Counted from the first letter of the stretch, positions 18,096-28,600 are shown. The stretch is 64,000 nucleotides of DNA from Niastella koreensis GR20-10 (GCF_000246855.1 NC_016609.1:6088744-6152743); one strand, 5' to 3'. Notes: generated by a model from the sequence alone, not told the origin. Made by a program: numbers and translations.

Positions 18096-19010
18096 TTACG
18101 CCTTGGGATGCGCCTTCTTATAAATGTCCTTTAACTTCTCAATATTAAGATGAGTATACATCTGGGTAGCAGCTAAACTGGCGTGACCCAGTAACTCTTT
18201 TACATCATTTAGATCAGCTCCATTATTGAGTAAATGAGTGGCGAATGTATGTCGCAATACGTGGGGACTCTTTTTATCAATAGTCGTTACTACACTTAAA
18301 CACTTCCTTATTGCATTGTACACATAACTAATTGACAGCTTTCGCCCTTTATCGTTCACCAGTAAATACACCCGGTTGGGTTGTTCAAGGATGCGGACCT
18401 TTTGTGCTATATACTCATTGATCTCTTTTTTTAATAAGGGGCTTACCGGTATCACCCGCTCCTTATTACCCTTTCCCAATACCTTGATACTACCAGCGGC
18501 AGTATTTACCTGGCTTTCTTTCAGGTTCACCAGTTCCGAACGCCGCATGCCAGTATTATATAAGATGGCCAGGATCAGCCTTTCTGTATGGCCGCTCCAG
18601 GTATCGGGGAATTCAATATGATTAAACAGGGTTTCCGTTTCCTTCTGTTCCATAAACACAGGCAATCGTCTGGAAGCCTTAGGTGATATAATGATAGTCA
18701 TGGGCGATTGCTCTAACCCACCGATGCGAACAAAATATTTAAAAAATGATTTTAAAGCAGAGATCTTACGCTTGATGGTTTTGGCGCTGTTCTTATTCTC
18801 TTTCAGCGAAGCCAGCCAGCTGCGTACAAACGAGGGCGCTATTTCGGCAAGCGCCGGTTCCGGCATACTGAACTGCTCGCGCAGGTAGGTAAAAAACTGC
18901 TGCAGATCCTCCTGGTAGGCAATAATAGTGTGGGAAGAATACCTTTTTTCGAACCGCAGGTAGTTCAGAAAGTTATTGACTGTTACCTCATTATGTTGTT
19001 CAGAAGCCAT
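18096..19010 (-). CDS. XerC/XerD-type tyrosine recombinase
   Basis: Site-specific recombinase, probably for chromosome dimer resolution at dif. It has 304 residues from MASEQ, typical Xer length; the upstream ATG at 19052 would add 14 hydrophobic residues and is less likely. The N-terminal SAM-like core-binding domain spans residues about 10-95. The catalytic set is complete: Arg156 (TGMRRSEL), Lys180 (LGKGNKER), His250 and Arg253 (HVLRHTFATH), His276 (LGHASL) and Tyr285 (QMYTH). Presence next to rpsU and hpf rather than in a mobile context favours a housekeeping role. Sequence alone does not tell XerC from XerD. Confidence 0.92.
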   Translation of the reverse strand: MASEQHNEVTVNNFLNYLRFEKRYSSHTIIAYQEDLQQFFTYLREQFSMPEPALAEIAPSFVRSWLASLKENKNSAKTIKRKISALKSFFKYFVRIGGLEQSPMTIIISPKASRRLPVFMEQKETETLFNHIEFPDTWSGHTERLILAILYNTGMRRSELVNLKESQVNTAAGSIKVLGKGNKERVIPVSPLLKKEINEYIAQKVRILEQPNRVYLLVNDKGRKLSISYVYNAIRKCLSVVTTIDKKSPHVLRHTFATHLLNNGADLNDVKELLGHASLAATQMYTHLNIEKLKDIYKKAHPKA

Positions 19011-19056
19011 ATTGAAGCAAAAGATAGGTATAATCTCATATACCACAAACAAGAAA

Positions 19057-19075
19057 AGCCACTTGTTCAGTGGCT
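19057..19075 (-). terminator. terminator after rpsU
   Basis: Stem agccact / agtggct with a 5-base loop, followed by TTTTCTT on the minus strand. It lies between rpsU and the recombinase gene. Confidence 0.75.
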
Positions 19076-19103
19076 ATTCTAATATTTTAATAACGAGTAG
19101 TTA

Positions 19104-19301
19104 TTATCCTTCGATTTGTCCGCTGGCGATCTTCTGCTTGTACACAGCTTTCAACACCACATTGCGACGTTCTACCGATGGTTTAGTATAAGATTGACGT
19201 GCTCTTAATTGAACCAGGATCTTAGCTTTCTCAAATTTCTTTTTGTACTTTTTGAGGGCCTTGTCGATATTTTCGCAATCTTTTGAATCGATAATCAGCA
19301 T
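19104..19301 (-). CDS. rpsU: 30S ribosomal protein S21
   Basis: Small basic 30S protein involved in initiation; Bacteroidota S21 is linked to the unusual lack of Shine-Dalgarno use. The 65 residues carry the signature KALKKYKKKFEKAKILVQLRARQSYTKPSVERR in pieces (residues 14-46). The C terminus (KQKIASGQIEG) is short, as in the phylum. A near-perfect promoter lies immediately upstream. Confidence 0.96.
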   Translation of the reverse strand: MLIIDSKDCENIDKALKKYKKKFEKAKILVQLRARQSYTKPSVERRNVVLKAVYKQKIASGQIEG

Positions 19302-19336
19302 AATTTATATACCTCCTTTAAGGCTTTTTAGGACTG

Positions 19337-19368
19337 CAAATATAGCCGAATTTTCCAAAATTCACAAA
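19337..19368 (-). promoter_or_regulatory. rpsU promoter
   Basis: Minus strand TTTG, 20 bases, TATATTTG: an exact match to the Bacteroidota consensus and spacing. Transcription would begin near 19330, about 30 bases before the ATG. Confidence 0.75.
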
Positions 19369-19397
19369 ATCCCCCTAAAAATCCGACTTTTGCTTCC

Positions 19398-19985
19398 ATG
19401 TTTACAGGAATAATTGAAACCATCGGCCGGGTAGAAGAAATTGTAACGTCAGGCACTAATAAAACCTTCTGGATCTCTTCTCCCCTCTCCCACGAACTGA
19501 AAGTAGACCAAAGTATTTCCCATAACGGCGTGTGCCTCACGGTAGAAGCCCTGCAGAACAGCCGCCACCAGGTTACCGCCATTGCCGAAACGCTTCAGAA
19601 AAGCAACATCGGCCACTGGCAAAAAGGCGACCTGGTAAACCTGGAACGCTGTATGATCATGAATGGCCGGCTCGATGGCCATATTGTTCAGGGCCATGTA
19701 GATACCACCGCCACCTGTATTGAAAGAAAAGAACTGGATGGCAGCTGGGAGTTCCGGTTCCGCTTTCCCGACCAATTTACCACCCTGGTTATTGAAAAAG
19801 GCTCCATCAGCCTCAACGGCATCAGCCTTACTATTTTCAATGTAAGCGCCAATGAGTTTACGGTAGCCATCATCCCTTATACCTTCGAACACACGAATAT
19901 TCAAAATATACTGCCAGGCACCACCGTGAACCTGGAATTTGACATGGTAGGCAAGTATGTGAACCGTTTTCTTCAACGCGACTAA
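19398..19985 (+). CDS. ribE: riboflavin synthase alpha chain
   Basis: Converts two 6,7-dimethyl-8-ribityllumazine molecules to riboflavin and a pyrimidine. It has 195 residues, normal length, with two homologous lumazine-binding barrels. It starts MFTGIIETIG, the family hallmark; the first barrel has NGVCLTVE (about residues 43-50) and GHIVQGHVD (about 93-101), and the second has NGISLTIFNV and the IIPYTFEHTNI segment. It is divergent from rpsU. Confidence 0.96.
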   Translation: MFTGIIETIGRVEEIVTSGTNKTFWISSPLSHELKVDQSISHNGVCLTVEALQNSRHQVTAIAETLQKSNIGHWQKGDLVNLERCMIMNGRLDGHIVQGHVDTTATCIERKELDGSWEFRFRFPDQFTTLVIEKGSISLNGISLTIFNVSANEFTVAIIPYTFEHTNIQNILPGTTVNLEFDMVGKYVNRFLQRD

Positions 19986-19990
19986 ATATT

Positions 19991-20011
19991 AAGTACTTTT
20001 TTTAAGTACTT
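19991..20011 (+). terminator. weak AT-rich hairpin after ribE
   Basis: An 8-pair self-complementary stem (aagtactt twice) around five T, then TT. Short and AT-rich; it may reduce read-through into the oxidoreductase gene rather than stop it. Confidence 0.35.
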
Positions 20012-20021
20012 TTCCGGTCAT

Positions 20022-21062
20022 ATGCCATTTACCAGCTGGATAGACAAATACAAGGCGCTTCGCAAACAGTCCTATTTAAACGCTTTAAACAGGTACCGTT
20101 TGCAGTATGCATTCATTGGGGTTGGCAGCCACAGCCTCAGCAACCTGTATCCCTGTCTGGAGAACCTGCAGGTACCCCTGAAGTATATTTATAGCCGCCA
20201 TGTGGAGCATGCCCAAAAACTGGCCGTGCGTTTTCCCGGCGCCACGGGTACCGGTCGCCTCAGCGATATCATGGAGAACGACCAGGTAAAAGGCATTTTC
20301 ATTTGTTCGCATCCCTCACAGCATTATGCCTTGTTACAAAAGGCGCTGCAGGCCGGCAAGCACGTGTTTATTGAAAAACCGGCTTGTTATTCCCTGGCCG
20401 AATTACAATCATTGGTGCCGCTGCAAAAAGACAATGTGTGCCTGGTAGCACTGCAACGGCGCTCCTCCACCATCAACCTGTTACTAAACAAACACGGGTT
20501 GTTGAAAGATGCATCCAGCTATACCTATCGCTATTGCACGGGCCCCTATCCCGAAGGTGATGCATTGATTGAATTATTCATTCATCCCATCGATAACCTG
20601 GTACAGCTGTTTGGGCCCTCACATAGCCTGCAGGTACAAAAGAAAACCGGCAACGGCGTCACTTATCAGTTGCTTATTCAACATACAAATGGCGTTCAGG
20701 GCATGGTAGAATTAAGCACCCAGTATACCTGGAACGAAGCCATTGAAACCCTGGAAGTAAATGGCCTGCGTGGACTGGTGCAAATACAGCACCCCAACCA
20801 GCTAAGCGTATGGGAAAAGCCTGCACGCATCCTGGGCATGCCAATAGAAAAAGTGCTGCAGCGCCTCGCGGTTCAAAAGGTTTACCTGAACAACCGGGAC
20901 TTTATACCGGCCGAAGCCAGCAACAGCCTGGTTATCCAGGGCTTTTATCCCGAAATAAAACACTTCCTGCACCTGGCAGAAAATAATAAAAAAGACCAGC
21001 GCGGTGAGCTGAGCTCCCTGGTGGCCACCTATGAATTGCTGGAGCAGTTAAAAAAATGGTGA
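20022..21062 (+). CDS. Gfo/Idh/MocA family oxidoreductase
   Basis: Predicted NAD(P)-dependent sugar dehydrogenase or reductase of 346 residues. The Rossmann entry YAFIGVGSHSLSNL (about residues 29-42) replaces the classic GxGxxG with a divergent version. The family motif EKPACYSLAEL (about 115-125) holds the catalytic-lysine segment EKP. It starts a plus-strand run with two glycosyltransferases, a membrane protein and a radical SAM protein, so the substrate may be a nucleotide or lipid-linked sugar. The reaction cannot be specified. Confidence 0.82.
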   Translation: MPFTSWIDKYKALRKQSYLNALNRYRLQYAFIGVGSHSLSNLYPCLENLQVPLKYIYSRHVEHAQKLAVRFPGATGTGRLSDIMENDQVKGIFICSHPSQHYALLQKALQAGKHVFIEKPACYSLAELQSLVPLQKDNVCLVALQRRSSTINLLLNKHGLLKDASSYTYRYCTGPYPEGDALIELFIHPIDNLVQLFGPSHSLQVQKKTGNGVTYQLLIQHTNGVQGMVELSTQYTWNEAIETLEVNGLRGLVQIQHPNQLSVWEKPARILGMPIEKVLQRLAVQKVYLNNRDFIPAEASNSLVIQGFYPEIKHFLHLAENNKKDQRGELSSLVATYELLEQLKKW

Positions 21063-21112
21063 CCGCACCCATGCAACAAGGCCGGCCATAAGGCGTTAAC
21101 AACAGATCAACT

Positions 21113-21853
21113 TTGAAGCAACAATACACTACCATATTAATAATCCCCTGCTTTAACGAAGCGCTGCGCATCAGCTCGGCCGATTATCTCGACTTCGCCC
21201 GGCAGCATCCCGATTATTTACTGGTATTTGTGAATGATGGCAGCACCGATACAACTGAAGACCTGATAAAGAAAATGCTGCCACACGCCCCCAATCTCGA
21301 CTTCCATACCTACCCTACCAACCTGGGCAAGGCCGAAGCCGTGCGAAACGGTATGCAATATGCCCTTGAAACTTACGAGTTCACCTACATAGGTTTTGTT
21401 GATGCAGATCTCTCCGCCCCATTAACCGAATTTCTTTCATTACAAAATGCCATTGCCAACCACTCACCCATTAAAATAGCCATGGGCGCCCGCGTGCAAA
21501 TGCTGGGGAGGAACATAAAAAGAAACCTGCTGCGTCACTGGTTCAGCCGCATCATTGCCACCTTTATTTGCAAGGTGTTGGACGAAGCTGTGTACGATAC
21601 CCAATGTGGCGCCAAACTGTTTACGCAATCTGCCGCCACCGATCTGTTCCGGGACCGGTTCTTAAGCAAATGGTTATTCGATGTGGAGCTGCTGGCAAGA
21701 CATAAAAAGAAATACGGCGCCGAACAGTTTAAAACCTCGGTAGTGGAGATCCCCGTCGGCAGCTGGACGGAAAAAGAAGATTCCAAACTGCGCTATCATC
21801 AGGTGTTCAGGATCCTGTTCGATTTGTACAAAATCAAAAACCACTACTTTTAA
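21113..21853 (+). CDS. family 2 glycosyltransferase, dolichyl-phosphate-glucosyltransferase-like
   Basis: A 246-residue GT-A enzyme that likely moves a sugar from a nucleotide donor to a polyprenyl phosphate. IPCFNEALRI (residues 10-19), FVNDGSTDTTEDL (about 38-50), NLGKAEAVRNGM (about 68-79) and the metal-binding DADLSAP (about 97-103) are seen. VYDTQCGAKLF (about 160-170) is characteristic of the ALG5/DPM-like branch. The only workable start is TTG at 21113, since the nearest upstream ATG frame meets a stop; the start codon is therefore unusual but supported by the alignment. Confidence 0.88.
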   Translation: MKQQYTTILIIPCFNEALRISSADYLDFARQHPDYLLVFVNDGSTDTTEDLIKKMLPHAPNLDFHTYPTNLGKAEAVRNGMQYALETYEFTYIGFVDADLSAPLTEFLSLQNAIANHSPIKIAMGARVQMLGRNIKRNLLRHWFSRIIATFICKVLDEAVYDTQCGAKLFTQSAATDLFRDRFLSKWLFDVELLARHKKKYGAEQFKTSVVEIPVGSWTEKEDSKLRYHQVFRILFDLYKIKNHYF

Positions 21854-21859
21854 TTGGTC

Positions 21860-22891
21860 ATGCAAATGCCACAGGTAGCCATCGTACTGTTAAACTATAA
21901 TGGTAAAAATTACCTCGAACAGAACCTGGGTTTTGTTCAGCAATGCAGCTATCCCAATAAAGCAATTTATATAATCGACAACGGTTCAACCGACGATTCA
22001 CTGGCCTTCGTTAAAGCAAACTATCCTGCTGTTCACATCATTTGCAACAAGGAGAACCTGGGTTATGCCGCCGGTTACAATGCCGGGCTGGCCCACATCA
22101 TGGCCGACTATTTTGTATTACTGAACACAGATGTGGAAGTGACCCCGCATTTTCTGCAACCGGTTATTGAGTTGATGGAAGCTGATGCCGGCATTGGGAT
22201 TTGTCAGCCAAAGATCCTTTCCGGCACCAATAGAAACCGGTTTGAATATGCCGGTGGCGCGGGTGGATTTATCGATGCCCTGGGTTTTACTTTTACGCGT
22301 GGCCGGTTGTTCGACTATCAGGAACCCGACAATGGCCAGTACGATCAAAACGAGCACATCTTCTGGGCAAGCGGCGCCTGTCTTATTATAAAAGCCTTCG
22401 TTTTTACCGCGCTGCAGGGCTTCTATGGTTATTTCTTTATGTATTCAGAAGAAGTAGATCTTTGCTGGCGCGCCCAAACCCTGGGTTTTAAAGTATATGC
22501 CTGTCCGAAATCAGTGGTGTACCACCGCGAAACCACCCGGCTAACTGATCAGCCTGCCGACCGGATGTATTATATTTTCCGGAACAACTATGTAATGCTG
22601 CATCGCAACCTGCCGTGGCTTTCAGCCATTACCGTTTTACCGGCACGTTTTGCGTTGAATAAAATAGCTTTTTTTCACCTGCTGTTTATCGGCCGCTTTG
22701 CGCATGCGGGCAGCATAATAAAAGCAACTTTCCATTACTGGAAATGGGCCCTGTTCACCCAAAAAGAACGCACGCCAAAAAAAGCGTTGCGCAAATGCCA
22801 GGGCGTATACAAAGGCTCCATCGTATACCAGTATTACCTGTTGAAAAAGAAGAAATTTTCCGATCTTGTACCCGACGTTACCAAACCATGA
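21860..22891 (+). CDS. family 2 glycosyltransferase (rhamnosyltransferase-like)
   Basis: A GT-A fold enzyme of 343 residues starting MQMPQVAIVLLNYNGKNYL. It has the nucleotide-sugar signature YIIDNGSTDDS (about residues 35-45), NLGYAAGYNAGL, the metal site LLNTDVEV (about 88-95) and the acceptor region ASGACLIIKA with MYSEEVDLCWRAQ (about 195-207), typical of dTDP-rhamnosyltransferase-like members. The start is chosen as ATG 21860 rather than TTG 21854. It follows the previous gene almost without a gap and overlaps the next by four bases (ATGA), indicating translational coupling. Confidence 0.88.
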   Translation: MQMPQVAIVLLNYNGKNYLEQNLGFVQQCSYPNKAIYIIDNGSTDDSLAFVKANYPAVHIICNKENLGYAAGYNAGLAHIMADYFVLLNTDVEVTPHFLQPVIELMEADAGIGICQPKILSGTNRNRFEYAGGAGGFIDALGFTFTRGRLFDYQEPDNGQYDQNEHIFWASGACLIIKAFVFTALQGFYGYFFMYSEEVDLCWRAQTLGFKVYACPKSVVYHRETTRLTDQPADRMYYIFRNNYVMLHRNLPWLSAITVLPARFALNKIAFFHLLFIGRFAHAGSIIKATFHYWKWALFTQKERTPKKALRKCQGVYKGSIVYQYYLLKKKKFSDLVPDVTKP

Positions 22892-24384
22892 ACAACCCGC
22901 CATCATATACCCGGTATAAATTTATTATTGCTACCCTGCTGCTCATTTATGTTATCGTGGTAACCCGGCCCTGGGACCTGTACTTTCTTACCGATGATTT
23001 TGTACATATTCCATTAAGCACCCAAACCATTTGGGTACATTTCTCTTTCTTCAGGCCTGTTGCCAATATGGTAACTGCAGCAGAGGTGTGGTTGTATGGC
23101 AATCATCCGTTGGGTTTTCACATTACGTCGTTGTTACTGCATATAGCAGATACCTTTTTAGTAGTTGCACTCACTCGCGCCTTATTAAAGAAGTACAGCA
23201 CACCGGATAAATATCAACAGGCGCCTTTTTTGATAGGCTGTTTGTTTTTTATTTATCCCTTTCACAGCGAGCCCCTGTTATGGGTGATAGGGCGCATTTC
23301 CATGATCGCTACTTTTTTTTACCTCCTGTCGCTTTTATTTTTCATCACGGCTAAAGGCTGGCGCCAATATGCGTTGTCTGTTTTATTTTTTATTCCGGCG
23401 CTGTTTACCTACGAAATCTCCTGGACCCTGCCATTGGTTATTACCATCCTGGCCATAGCAAACAGGTATCAGTATAAAAAAAGCTGGCCCGCTGCCATTG
23501 GTTCCGTTGTCCCGTACTGGCTGGTGTTTGGGCTGTTTGTAACCATCCGCTCCCTGTTGCTGAGGCGCGTGTTCACCGATTATGATGTGGAAGGGCATAG
23601 TATGAATCCCGTTGCCCTGCTGGGCAACCTGTTCAGGCTTTTTGCGCGCACCATAGCGCCGCCTGCACAGAGCACTGCGTTATTCATGATTGGTTTTGCC
23701 ATAGCCGCCGGCTTACTAACCATACTGATTGTTTATTGCATCAAAAAGAAAGCGGTTACCATCCTGCATATACTCACTGCCTGTTTCCTTTGTATCACCT
23801 ATTTGCCTGTTGTTACTTTTGGCACCGACACCCATGGCACCGAAGGCGAACGCTATTTATACCTGCCCTCGGTTTTTCTGCTGATCCTGCTGGCTTTATT
23901 GCTGTATGAATTGTCTGCCCGACTCAGGACCGGGATCATAGCTGTTGTTTTTATTGTATTTGCCGGCATGCTTGCTTTATTAGCACACAATTACCAGCAT
24001 GCTTCCCGCATTGCCAAAAGCATCATCAACAACGTTAATCCGCCTTCCCCTATAAAAAACATCATTGCACTTAACCTGCCGGCCAATTATAAAGGCGCCA
24101 TGATCTACCGCATGGGCTATCCGCAGGCGGTACGCTGGATGCGGCCCGACATCCGGTTCGACAGCGCCATTGTGGTAACTGCCGCCAGAACTTTTGTAAT
24201 GATCCCCGATACCCTGCGTACCGGCACGCAACCTTCAGCTACCGGCCTGTCGTTTCAATCAACCGGAACAGACAGCCTGCTCATAGACTATAACAATAAT
24301 AAGATCCCCTATTCACCCAAAACCGATCTGTTGATCTACTACCCACCCGGGCAATCCGGCGTTTTAATATACCCGCACCCGTAA
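22888..24384 (+). CDS. polytopic membrane protein, glycosyltransferase (GT-C)-like
   Basis: Integral membrane protein of 498 residues with about ten or more predicted helices. An early loop reads LYFLTDDFVHIPLS (about residues 27-40), resembling the acidic DD/DE motif in the first periplasmic loop of GT-C enzymes that use polyprenyl-phosphate sugars. The C-terminal third (about 390-498) is soluble. Start ATG 22888 overlaps the previous stop; a longer frame from 22744 lies inside the previous gene and is rejected. A partner role with the polyprenyl-sugar synthase-like GT two genes upstream is plausible. Function is inferred only from topology and context. Confidence 0.65.
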   Translation: MNNPPSYTRYKFIIATLLLIYVIVVTRPWDLYFLTDDFVHIPLSTQTIWVHFSFFRPVANMVTAAEVWLYGNHPLGFHITSLLLHIADTFLVVALTRALLKKYSTPDKYQQAPFLIGCLFFIYPFHSEPLLWVIGRISMIATFFYLLSLLFFITAKGWRQYALSVLFFIPALFTYEISWTLPLVITILAIANRYQYKKSWPAAIGSVVPYWLVFGLFVTIRSLLLRRVFTDYDVEGHSMNPVALLGNLFRLFARTIAPPAQSTALFMIGFAIAAGLLTILIVYCIKKKAVTILHILTACFLCITYLPVVTFGTDTHGTEGERYLYLPSVFLLILLALLLYELSARLRTGIIAVVFIVFAGMLALLAHNYQHASRIAKSIINNVNPPSPIKNIIALNLPANYKGAMIYRMGYPQAVRWMRPDIRFDSAIVVTAARTFVMIPDTLRTGTQPSATGLSFQSTGTDSLLIDYNNNKIPYSPKTDLLIYYPPGQSGVLIYPHP

Positions 24385-24462
24385 AGGGCAAATCGCCCGG
24401 CGATCCCGGAAAACTATTGTATTTTTGGCCCAGGCCATTATCGTAAATACCTGAAAAACCAG

Positions 24463-25623
24463 ATGTATACTTTTGCAGACTACTATAACCGGGGGATGAC
24501 ATTTTTGCGGAACCAGGCATTCCCGCATCACAAGCGTTTATCCAACCTGATGATCTATGCTACCGACCTGTGCGACAGCGCCTGCAAACATTGTCTCATC
24601 TGGACCAAACGCCCCGTTGTTTACCTGCCCAAGGAAAAGATCTTTGAGCTGGTAAGCAACAACAAATGCATTACCTCCCAAACCACCATTGGGTTAGAAG
24701 GCGGTGAATTTATGCTGCACCCCCAGGCCCTGGAGATCCTGGAATGGTTCACTAAACACCACCCCAAATTCGACCTGCTGAGCAATTGCCTTAAACCGGC
24801 CAAACTGATCGAGGCAGTCAAAAAATTTCCACCCAAAAGATTATGGATCTCGCTGGATGGCGACAAAGAAAGCTACCTGAATATGCGCGGGAAAGACGGG
24901 TACGATAATGTGCTGCAGGTAATCCGCGAGTTAAAAGACGTGGTGCCCATTTCGGTCATGTTCACCCTTTCGCCCTACAACGACTTTGCGGACATGAAAC
25001 ATGTGGCGGAAGTATGTAAACAAAATAACGTAGATATGCGGGTGGGCATCTACAATAACATTGCCTTCTTCGATACCATCGACCAGGCCCATACCACCGA
25101 TATCGGTACCAAAAAAGAAGAAGAGGCGTTGACCCTGCAGGCAACCCGGAAATTAAAAGAGAACGCTTCCGCCACGTCCGATAGCTATGAAAAAAAGCTG
25201 GAAGACATTACTACAAAGATACCCTCGATCATAAAAGAGTTTAAAGAGAATTACGATTTCATGGTGTTGTACAACAACTGGCGCCAGCAGAAAACCCAGT
25301 TGCGTTGCTTCAGTATTTTCGACAGCATCATTGTATTACCCAATGGCGATGTGCCCATTTGCCAGAACCTCGATCTCAAACTGGGTAACATCCATACCGC
25401 CTCGCTCGACGCCATCATCAACTCCGCCGCTACCGTAGAACAGCAAAAAGAACACAGCCGCAATTGCAATAAATGCTGGATCAACTACCACCGCAAATAC
25501 GATGTGGTGTTATACAAGTCCTTCGAAAACTTCTTTGGCCGTGGGGTAACCCAAAAACTCTTTGGGTATTACCAGTGGGACGAAAGCACCAAAACCACTT
25601 ATAAAGAAATGTTCAACTCATAA
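24463..25623 (+). CDS. radical SAM protein with C-terminal cysteine cluster (SPASM-like)
   Basis: A 386-residue radical S-adenosylmethionine enzyme. CDSACKHC (about residues 37-44) is the CxxxCxxC motif that binds the catalytic 4Fe-4S cluster; EGGEFMLHP (about 79-87) is the SAM-binding GGE region. Further cysteines at about 280, 300 and CNKC near 334-337 look like an auxiliary cluster of SPASM type. It ends the plus-strand run with glycosyltransferases. Related proteins modify peptides, sugars or lipids; there is no precursor-peptide gene beside it, so sugar or lipid chemistry is more likely. The substrate is unknown. Confidence 0.85.
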   Translation: MYTFADYYNRGMTFLRNQAFPHHKRLSNLMIYATDLCDSACKHCLIWTKRPVVYLPKEKIFELVSNNKCITSQTTIGLEGGEFMLHPQALEILEWFTKHHPKFDLLSNCLKPAKLIEAVKKFPPKRLWISLDGDKESYLNMRGKDGYDNVLQVIRELKDVVPISVMFTLSPYNDFADMKHVAEVCKQNNVDMRVGIYNNIAFFDTIDQAHTTDIGTKKEEEALTLQATRKLKENASATSDSYEKKLEDITTKIPSIIKEFKENYDFMVLYNNWRQQKTQLRCFSIFDSIIVLPNGDVPICQNLDLKLGNIHTASLDAIINSAATVEQQKEHSRNCNKCWINYHRKYDVVLYKSFENFFGRGVTQKLFGYYQWDESTKTTYKEMFNS

Positions 25624-25665
25624 AAAGTAAAAAGCCCCGACAGTATCGTCAGGGCTTTTTACTTT
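25624..25665. terminator. bidirectional terminator between convergent genes
   Basis: A 14-pair stem (aaagtaaaaagccc with its complement) extended inside by gac/gtc, with A-rich and T-rich flanks on both sides. It serves the radical SAM gene (plus) and the PorU2-like gene (minus). Confidence 0.88.
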
Positions 25666-25682
25666 ATGTTCAGCGTTGGATC

Positions 25683-28600
25683 TTACCGCATCAGGTACAT
25701 TTTTCCATAGCCATTATTAAAGAACTTGTCGGTATTGTCGTCTGCAGCTTTGTATTTATCCATCGACTTACCGTTCAGCGAAGTTACAACCCGGTACAGG
25801 TATACCCCGTTTGCGAGTTTATCGCCATATTGGTCTCTTCCATCCCATTTAAATTCGGTAATGTTTCTACCAATATGCAATGGTCCCAGTTCATTGGTGG
25901 TGATCTCCCTTACAATTTTACCGGTTACCGTCAATATCTGGATCCGCAGGTTCTGTGGTATTTCGCTACCCGTTAACGTAAACACAAAGGCGGTTGACGT
26001 ACTGAATGGGTTCGGGTAATTCAGCAGGTTCGAGATCATTGCCTTGGTGATTACCCTGAAGCCCACGCGGTAGGCAATGTTGCCCGACTGGTTGCCGCTT
26101 TCATCCTTGGCCACTACTATCAGTTCATAATCGTCGCCCTCGGGGTTAACCTGGGTGGTGAACTGCGGTGTAAATTCTATAGTAGCCGTATTGTTTTCCC
26201 CGCTGGTAGCCGGAATGAACCGCAACGTATCGTTATCGAAATGATAGGTCCTTATAATTCCGTTAGATATATTCCTGATCTGCACCGTACTGATGCTGGT
26301 ATCTTTCAGCAGCATATACGTGCTTTCGTCCTTGATCTTGATCTGTATATGCGGTTTGGCCGAAACGATGTCCTTGTTCAGGATGTGCACTCCATCGAAG
26401 GTAACATCCAGCACCGGCGGCGTATTGTCTACCCTTACATAGAAGTTCTTGAATATAAAGTTATTGAAGTGGCTGGCCTCGGGCTGACTGTTATCGGGGT
26501 TCACATCCACGTTCAATACGTTGCTGCCGGGATAACCATGAGAATCGATGTCGAAATCGATCTTGATGGTATCCCCTACGATGATGGGTTTAAACTTCCC
26601 TAAAGGAAGGATGTGGGCCACGTTGTTCTGGTCGGTGATGGTAACCTTCACCACCATACTATCGAAATTCGTATAGCTGATGTTTTTGAAACCAACCCCG
26701 AAGTGCATTTTTTCACCCAGGTTCATCGTGTCTCTTGAAACGATGTAGATATTGGGTGCAATGGCGCCCTCAGGAATAGGATCGAAGTATACGCGCCAGT
26801 ATTTCAACTGGTAAGGCGTAAGGTTGATCCTATCGTGGTTCGTCATTTTCAGCGTAATATATGGGTAGAACCGGGTATCCACCGTAGACAGATCGTATGA
26901 ATGCGTGTTCTTGTCAACCGTTGCCAACACCGTTTCAACACCATCATACCCTGTACCTATAACGTCTATTGAAGCATCATCTGTTGAAGGGTTATCCTGT
27001 GAGAAACCATTCCATTCCATCCGCTTCCAGGCCCGGGCCGGACCGAATTTCGGCGAACGGATATACCCCAGCGTATCGGTTGAAATTACATCCGTGTTTA
27101 TACGGACGATATCGTCATGATGGGGGGCATATTTGAATAGGGGAACAAAAGTTGAACTGGGACCTTTCTGATAGATCATATCCCAGGCCCGTGGCGTGTT
27201 GAGCGAATCGATATCAACAAAACCGGCGTTGAGCAAATAATGGTATAAAGATTCGTGCGTACCATACAGGGTTGTATCAGCCGCCCAGGTAGAGGCTATC
27301 CCGTTTACCGCATCTGCGTCAAAACTGCGGATGACTACAAAACTGCCGTTTGGAATAATGTTCATGAAGTCCATGATCTTTTTCCGTGAGGCCGAAGTCA
27401 TGTAGGAGAACTCAAAATTGGTATTCCTCGTAGGTTTACAGTCTGCAGCACCACTGCCATACCGGAACAGGGAAACTCCATTTGCATCCACATTCCGCCA
27501 GGGCTCCAGCGACACGCTGTCGAGCACCGTAAAGGCGAGCGAGTGCCCCACGCAGGCGCTCATTCCTACATCAGCATTATTTACCGACACCTTGAAGTCC
27601 CCATCCTGCGAACAATTCTGGCTCGGATAAAGACAGTTGGTCACGAAAATCGTATTAAGGGTGGTGTTGAACTTCCAGGTTTGCGAGCTGGAGTCAAGCA
27701 CCAAACGTTCAGTAGTTGAACCAAAATGCTGGTAAATATGGGACATATTATATCCTTCGCTGCCAGGCTTGTACATAAACGAGCTTACTGACCAGTTTAA
27801 CGGGGTGCCATTTGTTGCCAAAGGCGCTACCCGCCAGTAATAAACGGTAGTATCCATGTAAGTGAGGTTAGAAGTAAATTCCATTACCCCACCAATGGTT
27901 GAGGTAGATTTGCTCACCTTTAAGGGCGAGTTGAACATGGCCGTGGTATCTATTTCCATCACATAATTCTGCAGCGCCGTTAAAGGGTTGGCTGTAGAAG
28001 CATATAACTTCTGGGTTGGATTGCTGATGATGGCATAATTATAAGGGAACGCAGGTCTGGCCTCTTCCTCATAAATGTAGAAGTCTTTGGAGGCCCGGTT
28101 ATTACTTTCAGAGATTTCATTCACCGCATTATCTGCGTCGATGGTTACAATGATCTTGTTTTGCCCCTTATCGCGGGTAGCTACGATCGGCACATCGAAT
28201 TGCAGGGAATCGGCAAAACGGGTACCAGGTATTTTCTGACGGTAAATGGTGCCGATTGTTCCATTGGGGTACTGTTGTTTTACTTCCAGCACTATAGAGT
28301 CTGACACCGCTTTGCCCAGGTTTTCCACTTTCACTTTCAGTTTGTACGTGCTTTCGGCCAGTGAAATAAATGTCGGGCTGATGGTTATAAGCGGATCTTC
28401 AATAACATAATCAGGTTTGGCCTGTCCATACAACTTTATACCGGGGTCGCCATGCAGGGTCATTTCTTCCGCATGCAAACGCGCATAAAAGTCATAAGCC
28501 CCCGTTCCATTTATCATGTTTTTAAACCCGATCTGCATGATCTTACCCAGGGTACTGTCATATCCCTGTCCCCCGATGCTCGCGTACAAATAATCTAAAT

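Noticed and set aside
18096-19010. Integrase of a mobile element
   Set aside because: A tyrosine recombinase beside tRNA genes can mark an island, but here it is flanked by rpsU and hpf with no cargo, att repeats or phage genes; a Xer-type role fits better.
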